DNA from: Chondrilla cf. caribensis
Lineage: Eukaryota; Porifera; Demospongiae; Chondrillida; Chondrillidae
Direction: 5' to 3'
DNA length: 12,500 bases
NCBI GenBank assembly: GCA_964020155.1
Contig: OZ026555.1
Location: forward strand, 4,769,795 to 4,782,294
The notes beneath the pieces are model-generated. The model was not told the origin of the DNA and made no database searches. It saw only the letters and a list, made by a program, of their open reading frames with translations. The translations under genes were made by a program, and so were the position numbers. Below, in pieces: positions 1 through 8,550 of the stretch (position 1 is its first letter; every line of letters starts with the position of its first letter).

Positions 1-8
1 CCAAAGAG

Positions 9-27
9 CCAATCGGATTCGTCCATG
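9..27 (+). promoter_or_regulatory. ERSE-like element 1 upstream of GRP94
   Basis: CCAAT at 9-13 is followed after exactly nine bases by CCATG at 23-27. The ER stress response element is CCAAT-N9-CCACG, bound by NF-Y with ATF6 (or XBP1), and it is the classic switch of GRP78 and GRP94 genes. This copy has one mismatch, in the ATF6 half-site. Its position about 100 bp before the GRP94 start codon fits, but binding is inferred and the window edge may hide further copies. Confidence 0.55.
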
Positions 28-40
28 CCCGAACGTGCAG

Positions 41-59
41 CCAATCAGATTAATCCAGC
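41..59 (+). promoter_or_regulatory. ERSE-like element 2 upstream of GRP94
   Basis: A second CCAAT (41-45) is followed nine bases later by CCAGC (55-59). The NF-Y half is perfect; the CCACG half has two mismatches. It lies exactly 32 bp after the first element and shares the surrounding GCCAATC. Repeated ERSE copies are usual in GRP promoters. No TATA box is visible between here and the start codon at 127. Confidence 0.4.
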
Positions 60-126
60 AAAGCACGCGCACCAACCCCTTCGGTAACCAGCACGCCGGG
101 CAGCAAATCGGTCCAAAGTGAAAGTC

Positions 127-2467
127 ATGAAGAGGTCCTTCTGGATAGTAGCCCTTGTTGGGATCCTTTGTTTAACCTGTAAGTTGATGCATTGGATGTG
201 ATTCGATGTTCCTTCGCGTAGCGTTCAATTTTGTCTTTCTTGTTTTCAGACGTTTCAGCAGAAGAAGATGTAATCGAGGAAGACACACCAACAGTTGATC
301 CGGATATTGGTAGTAGCAGAGACGGCTCGAAAACAGACGATGAAGTAGTTCAAAGGTTTGTGTCACAGTGTTGCTCCTTATCAGCTGTTTGTTGTGATGA
401 ACTCGGTAATGGTGTTTACTGCAAGTGACTGTGTTTATCTTTGTTTACGTCTTATTTATCACCACCCCACGCTGGGATGTATACAGAGAAGAAGAAGCAA
501 TCAAGGTGTGTTGGGCGTGGATGTATGGTACTTGGTGTGTTGTGGGTGTGTTGGGTGTGGCGAGCATGATGTGTGTACATGTGTATATGTATGGGCTTAA
601 CGCATGTAGGTATGTCTGTGTGTACATGTGTATATGTATGGGCTTACCGCATGTAGGTATGTCTGTTTGTACATGTGTATATGTATGGGCTTACCGCATG
701 TAGGTATGTCTGTGTGTACATGTGTATATGTATGGGCTTACCGCATGTAGGTATGTCTGTGTGTACATGTGTATATGTATGGGCTTACCGCATGTAGGTA
801 TGTCTGTTTGTACATGTGTATATGTATGGGCTTACCGCATGTAGGTATGTCTGTGTGTACATGTGTATATGTATGGGCTTACCGCATGTAGGTATGTCTG
901 TGTGTACATGTGTATATGTATGGGCTTACCGCATGTAGGTATGTCTGTTTGTACATGTGTATATGTATGGGCTTAACGCATGTAGGTATGTCTGTGTGTA
1001 CATGTGTATATGTATGGGCTTAACGCATGTAGGTATGTCTGTGTGTACATGTGTATATGTATGGGCTTAACGCATGTAGGTATGTCTGTGTGTACATGTG
1101 TATATGTATGGGCTTACCGCATGTAGGTATGTCTGTGTGTACATGTGTATATGTATGGGCTTACCGCATGTAGGTATGTCTGTTTGTACATGTGTATATG
1201 TATGGGCTTACCGCATGTAGGTATGTCTGTTTGTACATGTGTATATGTATGGGCTTACCGCATGTAGGTATGTCTGTTTGTACATGTGTATATGTATGGG
1301 CTTACCGCATGTAGGTATGTCTGTTTGTACATGTGTATATGTATGGGCTTAACGCATGTAGGTATGTCTGTTTGTACATGTGTATATGTATGGGCTTAAC
1401 GCATGTAGGTATGTCTGTGTGTACATGTGTATATGTATGGGCTTACCGCATGTAGGTATGTCTGTGTGTACATGTGTATATGTATGGGCTTACCGCATGT
1501 AGGTATGTCTGTGTGTACATGTGTATATGTATGGGCTTAACGCATGTAGGTATGTCTGTTTGTACATGTGTATATGTATGGGCTTAACGCATGTAGGTAT
1601 GTCTGTGTGTACATGTGTATATGTATGGGCTTACCGCATGTAGGTATGTCTGTGTGTACATGTGTATATGTATGGGCTTAACGCATGTAGGTATGTCTGT
1701 GTGTACATGTGTATATGTATGGGCTTACCGCATGTAGGTATGTCTGTGTGTACATGTGTATATGTATGGGCTTAACGCATGTAGGTATGTCTGTTTGTAC
1801 ATGTGTGTGTCATAGATTGTCATCTCTCCTCTCCACTGGATTGCAGCTGGACGGTCTCAGTGTTGCTCAAATGAAGGAACTTCGGGAGCGGGCAGAGAAG
1901 TTCACCTTTCAAGCGGAGGTCAATAGGATGATGAAACTGATCATCAACTCTCTGTATAGAAACAAAGAGGTGTGTAGGGGGTGTGGCTTTCAAGGACGGC
2001 AGCGTATATGTAGTGTACATACACCAACTAGTTATACTCTGTTTACATAACAACTGCAGTGTGGTACAGTACAACTTGCTTAGTTGACTTAGTAGCATGC
2101 ATCTCCTAGTACAGTATGTACATGCACCTCACTCAGTCCCTAGCTCATGTACACTATGTCAACCAGTACTGATAGTAAGTACCTCTGATAAGAAGTACAG
2201 ATTTGGTGTGCCCTTTAAGGTACTTACCAAGCAAGTTGTACTGTACTATACATAGCATATCAGGAGGAGTTCAATACAATGGACTTTACTCACCAGACTG
2301 TTATATGTTTGTATCTAGATTTTCTTGAGAGAATTGATTTCGAATGCATCCGATGCTCTGGACAAGATCCGATTCCTTTCTCTAACGGACAAGTCTGCTC
2401 TTGAAGCAACCGAGGAACTCACTATTAAAATAAAGGTCAATAGCAGTAGTGTGTGTGTGTGTGTGTG

Positions 2468-2525
<58 letters not shown>

Positions 2526-2831
2526 GGTTTGTTTGTGCACATTTGTGCATGATAACTTGCAGCGTACAACCTAATACCAGAAATAAACCAATTTCTTGTG
2601 AGTGTAGCTGTAATGCTAGCAAACCCACCCTCCTCACTGCAGGTGGACGAGGATGCTGGAGCCCTCCATGTGACCGACACCGGAATTGGAATGACTAAAG
2701 AGGAGCTGTCTACAAACCTTGGGACTATTGCCAAATCTGGAACAAGTGAATTCTTCCAGAAAATGGAGGTGCGTGTTACAACTAAGAATCCTGTCAAAAC
2801 CTTGTCAACATAATAAAGCATGTGACACACA

Positions 2832-2876
<45 letters not shown>

Positions 2877-3396
2877 TTGATCACAATGCAATGCAAACTA
2901 TCAGGAATATTAGTAAAACTATTATGTATGTATTTTACTGTAGGAAGCAAAGTCTTCTACTGCTGCTAATGATTTGATTGGTCAATTTGGTGTTGGATTC
3001 TACTCCACCTTCCTGGTTGCCGATCGTGTTGTGGTCACCTCCAAGAGTAACAACGACAAGCAGTACATCTGGGAGTCAGACGCAACAGGATTCTCCGTTG
3101 TGGAGGACCCTAGGGGAGACACTCTGCTTCGTGGAACACAGATTAGGTGAGCAGTTGCCGTCTGTACGTGGACATTGGCAATGAACCTATAGAATTAGTA
3201 TCACAGTTGTAGGTGGTCTTACTAACCAGTTGTACTTGCTCGTGATATTGACCACCGTTTTTGGTTTAATATGATATTGTGTTTGATAATGGTACATATG
3301 AGCAATAATCTCTCTCATGAGTGTACACACACACACACACACACACACATACACACAAACTCACACACACACACAAATTCACACGTACATGCACAT

Positions 3397-3465
<69 letters not shown>

Positions 3466-3482
3466 CACACGTACATGCACAT

Positions 3483-3517
<35 letters not shown>

Positions 3518-4229
3518 CACACGTACATGCATATGCATGTGTTCCACTGTGATGATCTCCGTATTGCAGTCTTTTCATGAAAGATGACGTGAAAGAATTC
3601 CTGAAAATATCTAAAGTGAAGGAATTGATCATGAAGTACAGTCAGTTCATCAATTTCCCCATCTATGTTTGGGAAAGCAAAGTATGTGGCCATTTTGTTG
3701 CCCACGGAGATCTTGCTCTGATAATCTGTTCTTCTGTAGGAAGAGGAGTTCGAAGAACCAATTGAAGAAGAAGAAGAAGAAGAGAAACCAACAGAGACAC
3801 CAGAAGAAAAGGAAGATGAAGCTGAGGTGGAAGAAGAAGGCGAGGAGAAACCCAAAACAAAGAAGATCACCAAAACAGTTTGGGACTGGGTCCTGGTCAA
3901 TGACAGCAAACCAATTTGGCTGAGAAAGTGATTTTGAGACCTTCTTGTTATTTTACCACACCGTGTACTTGTGAACTCTGAGTACTTTTTGGTTCTCTCT
4001 TCCCTAGTCCAAAAGAGGTTACAGAAGAAGAATATGATGCTTTCTACAAGTCCTTCACTAAGGTGAGTATAAAACAGGTGACATGTCAGTTGTGTCTTAT
4101 ACTGCTTGTTAATCTCTGCCATTATTCATTCACTTGTAACAGGATTCCGATGATCCCATGACTGGAGTGCACTTCAAGGCAGAGGGTGAGGTCACCTTCA
4201 GAGCTATCCTGTATGTCCCTAAGGTACGG

Positions 4230-4289
<60 letters not shown>

Positions 4290-7200
4290 CTGCATGTGTG
4301 TGTGTGTGTGTGTGCCTGCATGTGTGTGTGTGTGTGTGTGTGCCCATGTTTGTGTTAGGGGATGTTTTTGTGTGTTTTTGTGGACATTGAAGTCATGTTA
4401 TATCACTTTCATACCAGTGTGCACACACAACCTGATATCATCATACGATTCTGCACCTTGTCTACTTCCAGCGTGCTCCTTCCGATCTCTACACCAACTT
4501 TTCATCACGAATCAGAGAAAGAATGAAGCTTTACGTTCGACGTGTCTTCATAACAGACGATTTTGATGACATGATGCCAAAATATCTCCGATTCATCAGT
4601 GGAGTGGTGAGTATACAGCATGTGGGCTGTTGGTATGGGAGAAATCTCTTGAATTGTGACCTTCAAGTTGTCCAATGTGGTGGTGTATACATATGTAGTG
4701 TCCATGCTGAGTACAGTATGTTAGTGTATGTTGGAACCTCTCTGCCGAGAACACTTCAGAACTGCAATTTAATGTCCTTACTACAGAGGTGTCCTCAATT
4801 CAGAGGTTACTCAATAAACTAAGTACCACGCTGGGATACAAAATGGTGTCCTTATTACAGAGGTGTCCTCAATTCAGAGGTTACTCAATGAACTAAATAC
4901 TACACTGGGACACAAAATGGTGTCCTTACTACAGAGGTGTCCTCAATTGATATGATTATAATACAGAGGTCCAACTGTATGTACAGTACTATAGCTACAT
5001 ACACACAAGATGTGTTATAATGCTGTTCATATTGCTGCAATACATACTATGTACGTACATACATCATGTGTTTATGTATAACCTTGGGACTGTGTGTATG
5101 CTGATACACATATTTTGTAGTACATACGTACGTACACTCCAAATGTGGACAAGTGCTCTTTGGTGTCTGTAGGTGGACTCAGACGATCTTCCACTGAATG
5201 TGTCACGCGAAATGCTTCAACAAAGCAAGCTTTTGATGGTCATCAGGAAGAAGTTGGTTCGAAAGGCACTCGACATGATAAGAAAACTTGACGAGCATAA
5301 GATGAAGGATTTCTGGAAGGAATTCGGGACAAGCTTGAAGCTTGGAGTGATTGAGGATCAGAACAACAGGAGCAGGATAGCAAAGCTGCTTCGCTTCCAG
5401 TCCTCCCACCATGCCACAGAGTCAACCACTTTGGATGAATACATAGAGAGGATGAAGGACACGCAACAGGAAATCTTCTTCATGGCCGGAACCTCCAGGG
5501 CTGAAGTTGAGAAGTCTCCGTTTGTTGAGCGTCTCCTGCATCGTGGTTACGAGGTGCTTTTCCTGACGGAGCCCATCGATGAATATGTTGTACAGCACTT
5601 GTCTGAATACGAAAAGAAGAAGTTCCAAAATGTGGCAAAGGTACATACGTACATGCATGCGAGTGAATGTGTCGTTTGCTGTCTTGATGCCTGACTCCCC
5701 ACCATCTGTGTGTACTCATGGCCCCTCCCTACCAGCTGTGTGTACTCATGGCCCCTCCCTACCAGCTGTGTGTACTCATGGCCCCTCCCAACCAGCTATG
5801 TGTACTCATGGCCCCTCCCTACCAGCTGTGTGTACTCATGGCCCCTCCCCACCATCTGTGTGTACTCATGGCCCCTTCCTACCAGCTATGTGTACTCATG
5901 GCCCCTCCCTACCAGCTGTGTGTACTCATGGCCCCTCCCTACCAGCTGTGTGTACTCATGGCCCCTCCCCACCATCTGTGTGTACTCATGGCCCCTCCCT
6001 ACCAGCATGTGTACTCATGGCCCCTCCCTACCAGCTGTGTGTACTCATGGCCCCTCCCTACCAGCTGTGTGTACTCATGGCCCCTCCCAACCAGCTATGT
6101 GTACTCATGGCCCCTCCCTACCAGCTGTGTGTACTCATGGCCCCTCCCTACCAGCTATGTGTACTCATGGCCCCTCCCTACCAGCTGTGTGTACTCATGG
6201 CCCCTCCCAACCAGCTGTGTGTACTCATGGCCCCTCCCTACCATCTGTGTGTACTCATGGCCCCTCCCTACCATCTGTGTGTACTCATGGCCCCTCCCAA
6301 CCAGCTGTGTGTACTCATGGCCCCTCCCTACCAGCTGTGTGTACTCATGGCCCCTCCCTACCAGCTATGTGTATTCATGACCCCTACCTACTGTACATTC
6401 ATTCTGCCTTCTCTCACACTGTCCCTTCATAGGAGGGCCTCAACATCGACGAATCGAAAGACCAGAAGGAACATTTCGAGAAACTACAGGAGAACATGAA
6501 GCCCCTCACTGATTGGCTGAAGAATGAAGCCCTGAGCGAGCTAATCGACAAGGCTGTTCTGTCAAACAGGCTCACGGAGTCCCCTTGTGCTCTTGTTGCC
6601 CCTCAGCACGGATGGTAAGTGTGATCCAGTTAGTGGAGGTCAGGGGATGGTGTGAACCAGGTGTTTGCAGTGGAGTCTGTGAATGTGTGAAAACCCACAT
6701 ACTCGTAGTGGGCAGTAGTCCTGTTTGTGTTGTTTGTTTTGATGTTTTATTTGTTGTTGTTTAGTTTGTTGTTGTTTATTGTCTATACCCAAGGTCTGGT
6801 AATATGGAACGGATCATGAAGTCACAGGCGTATGCTAAACAAGATGACCCAATGTCCAAGTGAGCTTTACTGTACAACATGTGTGTACATGCATGCATGC
6901 AGGACATGTACATGCATGTAACACAAGAAGAGTTCTTAATCAGGCTCAGCTTATCTCTGATTTATGAGACATTATGTGTATTGAAGGCATATGAACACTG
7001 GCACACACACACACACACACGTGCACGCACGCACACGTACACACACACATACGCACACATGTACACATGCACACACACATACACGCACATGCTCACACAC
7101 ACAGGCACACACACACTACATTTTCATGCTATTATTATACTCCATTTTCCAGATTCTACTTGGAGCAGAAGAAGACTCTTGAGATCAACCCTTACCACCC

Positions 7201-7438
7201 TGTCATCCTCGAACTACAGAGAAGAGTTGAGGTGAAGCCAACTTCATCCACTTAGCTGATCAAATATCACACACTGTATTCAATATATCCCTTCAGTACA
7301 GTGTCATGGTGTACATGTGCATATGTATTTTACTCACAGGAAGATAATAAGGATCCAGTTGCTCTTGATTCTGCTCGTTTACTGTTTGAATCAGCAACTT
7401 TGAGATCAGGGTTCAGTGTGAAGGTGTGTGTGTGTGTG

Positions 7439-7506
<68 letters not shown>

Positions 7507-7932
7507 TACGTGACATTTATGTCATTTATGTCATCTTGATAGGACTCTGCTGACTTTGCTGGTCGTATTGATAGAATGATGAGGATGAGTCTAGGTGTGG
7601 ATCCCTCTGCCAAGACTGACTACGTTGAACTGGACGGGCCTTCAGAAAGTGATTCCGAAGGAGATTCCGATGAAGGAGCAGAAGACATCCCGGAGGACCA
7701 AGTTGACCAAGAAGATGTTTTTGATGATGAAAGTGAAGGACAAACAGAAAGTGATGTACCAAAGGTGTGTTTTGTTAAGTGGGTACCACCTCTGCATACA
7801 GAAGCAGTTCGTCACTCTAGCACTGCAGGTGTGACAGCGCACTTCTGAATTCAATCCTCTTTGACACTGCTGTGTTCCATTTTGTAGGATAAAGAAAGTG
7901 AAGAAAAGCCAGAGGTTAAAGAAGAACTGTAG
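127..7932 (+). CDS. HSP90B1: Endoplasmin / GRP94, ER-lumenal HSP90 chaperone (19 exons)
   Basis: ATP-driven ER chaperone for secreted and membrane proteins. Coding exons: 127-178, 250-355, 487-505, 1847-1969, 2319-2435, 2643-2768, 2944-3146, 3570-3681, 3740-3927, 4008-4062, 4143-4223, 4472-4606, 5173-5640, 6433-6614, 6794-6859, 7153-7231, 7340-7423, 7543-7764, 7888-7932. All introns are GT-AG and phases join to 820 codons (human 803). Signal peptide 1-21, likely cut after VSA. The N-terminal ATPase keeps E105 and N109 in [12 protein letters not shown]151 in VTDTGIGM, and GQFGVGF at 194-200. The acidic charged linker is about 287-328. The middle domain has the catalytic-loop arginine R451 in NVSRE. 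The C-terminal dimerisation part includes [15 protein letters not shown] and ESATLRSG, then an acidic tail ending KEEL, an ER-retrieval variant. No truncation or missing key residue is seen. Exon borders come from splice consensus and family homology, without transcripts. Confidence 0.96.
487..505 (+). other. 19-nt micro-exon (exon 3) of GRP94
   Basis: After the acceptor ATACAG, the 19 bases encode the third base of an arginine codon and then EEEAIK, before a GTGTGT donor. This joins ...DDEVVQ-R to REEEAIK and then LDGL of the next exon, matching the conserved GRP94 stretch QREEEAIQLDGL. It is flanked by a 131-bp intron and a 1,341-bp minisatellite intron. Omitting it shifts the frame, so it must be included in full-length protein. 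Confidence 0.9.
571..1808 (+). repeat. 47-bp minisatellite filling GRP94 intron 3 (about 26 copies)
   Basis: A head-to-tail repeat with a 47-bp period; units start with CGCATGTAGG at 601, 648, 695 and on to 1776. I counted 26 such starts plus a partial leading unit. The copies look identical except at two sites: G or T in CTGT[G/T]TGTAC and C or A in GGCTTA[C/A]CGC. The array occupies most of intron 3 (506-1846). Such homogeneity points to recent expansion or conversion. The reading frames inside it are by-products of the repeat and are not coding. Confidence 0.97.
2065..2245. mobile_element. Small TIR element with TA ends in GRP94 intron 4
   Basis: An 18-bp stretch at 2064-2081 (GTACAGTACAACTTGCTT) recurs as its exact reverse complement at 2229-2246. 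Read as a TA-flanked element, the ends are CAGTACAACTTGC and its complement, about 177 bp apart. The CAGT ends with TA duplications are typical of non-autonomous Tc1/mariner-type MITEs. There is no coding capacity. It takes up about half of intron 4 (1970-2318); the rest shows nothing recognisable. Assignment to Tc1/mariner is inferred from ends alone. Confidence 0.6.
2449..2524. repeat. (TG)n microsatellite, GRP94 intron 5
   Basis: About 76 bp of TG repeat with a single C interruption, starting 13 bases after the exon 5 donor. Alternating purine-pyrimidine tracts like this can adopt Z-DNA. Frames through it give only poly-Cys-Val or poly-Thr-His. Confidence 0.97.
2825..2876. repeat. (CA)n with a (CGCA) block, GRP94 intron 6
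   Basis: A 52-bp tract that starts as CA, passes through five CGCA-type units and returns to pure CA. It lies in the 175-bp intron 6 (2769-2943). Confidence 0.95.
3325..3534. repeat. Compound (CA)n repeat with an embedded larger unit, GRP94 intron 7
   Basis: About 210 bp of CA repeat broken by three copies of a longer motif, CAAA[CT]TCACACGTACATGC, near 3375, 3461 and 3513. The third copy is followed by ATATGCATG instead of ACATGCAC. The CA spacers differ in length between copies, so this looks like a composite repeat that grew by duplicating CA tract plus motif. It covers half of intron 7 (3147-3569); the remainder shows no gene. Confidence 0.93.
4231..4342. repeat. (TG)n microsatellite with GCCTGCA breaks, GRP94 intron 11
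   Basis: About 112 bp of TG repeat interrupted twice by CCTGCA. It begins seven bases after the exon 11 donor (AAG/GTACGG), so the donor sits almost inside the tract. Confidence 0.95.
4727..4979. mobile_element. Degenerate TIR element with internal 74-bp tandem repeats, GRP94 intron 12
   Basis: The right end (GAGGTCCAACTG then TA) is a degenerate inverted match to the left end (TA then TGTTGGAACCTC), giving an element of about 253 bp. Inside, a 74-bp unit starting TGTCCTTA[CT]TACAGAGG occurs at 4773 and 4847 and partly at 4921, with a few point differences. Left-end GGAACCTC resembles the element at 9434-9615, so the two may belong to related families. It fills nearly half of intron 12 (4607-5172); the rest is AT-rich with GTACATAC-type motifs and no gene. 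Confidence 0.55.
5695..6385 (+). repeat. 30-bp minisatellite filling GRP94 intron 13 (about 23 copies)
   Basis: Units of TGTACTCATGGCCCCTCCC plus TACCAGCTGTG repeat every 30 bp. I counted 22 copies of CATGGCCCCT and a final CATGACCCCT. Single-base variants alternate (CCCTACC, CCCAACC, CCCCACC; CAGC or CATC; CTGTG or CTATG). One unit near 6006 is 29 bp and shifts the phase. Because 30 is a multiple of three, all + frames stay open over long stretches, which makes false ORFs of up to 306 codons. The GRP94 frame itself hits a stop at 5691, before the array, so this is intron and not exon. Confidence 0.97.
7002..7116. repeat. Imperfect (CA)n repeat, GRP94 intron 15
   Basis: About 115 bp of CA repeat with frequent G and T breaks (GTGCACGCACG, ATGTACACATGC). 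It lies in intron 15 (6860-7152), which also holds GTACATGCATGCATGC-type sequence just after the donor. Confidence 0.92.
7424..7501. repeat. (TG)n microsatellite that begins at the intron 17 splice donor
   Basis: Intron 17 starts directly as GTGTGTGTGTGTGCATG and then runs as pure TG to about 7501. The donor GT is thus the first unit of the repeat. The chosen border (AAG/GTGTGT after codon 732) is fixed by frame with exon 18 rather than by a distinct donor motif. Confidence 0.95.
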
Positions 7933-8333
7933 ACAATTTAGGAGCAATTATTCTTAGAGTTTGAGTTGATGTACATTTATTCAACTCATTTTCGCATTCA
8001 ATTTATATTATATTATATATCTACGATCGATTTGTGCTAGAATTGACAAATAAAATGTCCCAAACCTTTCACATTGCAAACAATACCTTCCATATCCTAT
8101 CCATACTTGTGTGAAACGAAACGTCAATATGCAATAGCTATCTTAATTCATTCAGGCAAGAAATATGGGAAATTTCCATTAAATTATCAAAATTTAATTC
8201 ATACAATCGCATGTGTGGATAAATAGACTCACTGTATTACTCCATACACATGCGTATATATGCATGAATGTATTCACTGAGATGGTCTAACAAGCTGGAC
8301 TATAGCTAGTGTCGTGACAGACCTTTCGTTGCC
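7933..8333 (+). other. GRP94 3' UTR and AT-rich spacer
   Basis: After the TAG at 7930-7932 the sequence is AT-rich. It contains the likely polyadenylation signal and then about 280 bp in which I see no gene. A short potential hairpin, ATTAAATT at 8178-8185 and AATTTAAT at 8191-8198, is present. The stretch ends at the palindromic transposon. Confidence 0.7.
8049..8054 (+). terminator. Polyadenylation signal AATAAA of GRP94
   Basis: A canonical AATAAA lies 117 bp after the GRP94 stop codon and is the first one in the 3' flank. The cleavage site would be expected some 10-30 bp further on. No transcript is available to confirm it. Confidence 0.7.
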
Positions 8334-8480
8334 GTTCCCTATTAGTCTCGTTAACCAGACCCAGTTCCGCCGGCGCCTAACTTCCGATTATTCATCGGAC
8401 GGCGAGTTTCGCCGTCCGATGAATAATCGGAAGTTAGGCGCCGGCGGAACTGGGTCTGGTTAACGAGACTAGTTCCCTAT
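8334..8480. mobile_element. 129-bp perfect palindromic foldback MITE with 9-bp target duplication
   Basis: The arms 8343-8405 and 8409-8471 are exact reverse complements over all 63 bases, separated only by GTT. The whole is bracketed by the direct repeat GTTCCCTAT at 8334-8342 and 8472-8480, a 9-bp target site duplication. Termini read TAGTCTCGTTAACCAG. There is no coding capacity, so it is a non-autonomous element. A 9-bp duplication is usual for Mutator-like (MULE) elements, but I cannot assign the family. Perfect arms and an intact duplication indicate recent insertion. It ends 70 bp before the start codon of the next gene. Confidence 0.9.
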
Positions 8481-8550
8481 AATTATACGCGAGTCAATTT
8501 CGTCAGGGGAAAGTCCCGCTTTCTCTCGCTCCGTGTTTGTTCCAACAGTA

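Noticed and set aside
25..87. Possible upstream ORF of 20 codons before the GRP94 start
   Set aside because: Its ATG overlaps the first ERSE-like box, so it probably lies in the promoter and not in the mRNA. There is no evidence of the transcription start.
571..1808. Regular short repeats that could suggest a CRISPR array
   Set aside because: The units are contiguous 47-bp tandem copies with no unique spacers, and the context is an animal intron. It is a minisatellite.
2315..2950. 211-codon minus-strand ORF with Cys-Val and Thr-His runs
   Set aside because: It is antisense to GRP94 exons 5 and 6 and crosses two dinucleotide tracts; the composition is that of the repeats.
3266..3587. Several overlapping ORFs of poly-Thr-His or poly-Cys-Val
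   Set aside because: Translations of (CA)n/(TG)n; no start context, no domain, and inside intron 7.
3517..4122. 201-codon minus-strand ORF rich in serine
   Set aside because: It is the antisense of GRP94 exons 8-10; the serine runs are the reverse complement of the GAA/GAG codons of the acidic linker.
5641..5693. Read-through of GRP94 exon 13 into intron 13 (173-codon frame)
   Set aside because: A clear donor (AAG/GTACAT) at 5641 and an in-phase exon at 6433 restore the conserved GRP94 sequence. The extension is intron; it would matter only as a retained-intron form.
5579..6499. 306-codon + strand ORF and its 240- and 220-codon companions, encoding a repeated [14 protein letters not shown] decapeptide
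   Set aside because: They arise because the 30-bp repeat is a multiple of three and lacks stops in all + frames. The array lies between two GRP94 exons that join exactly, and the GRP94 frame stops at 5691 before the array.
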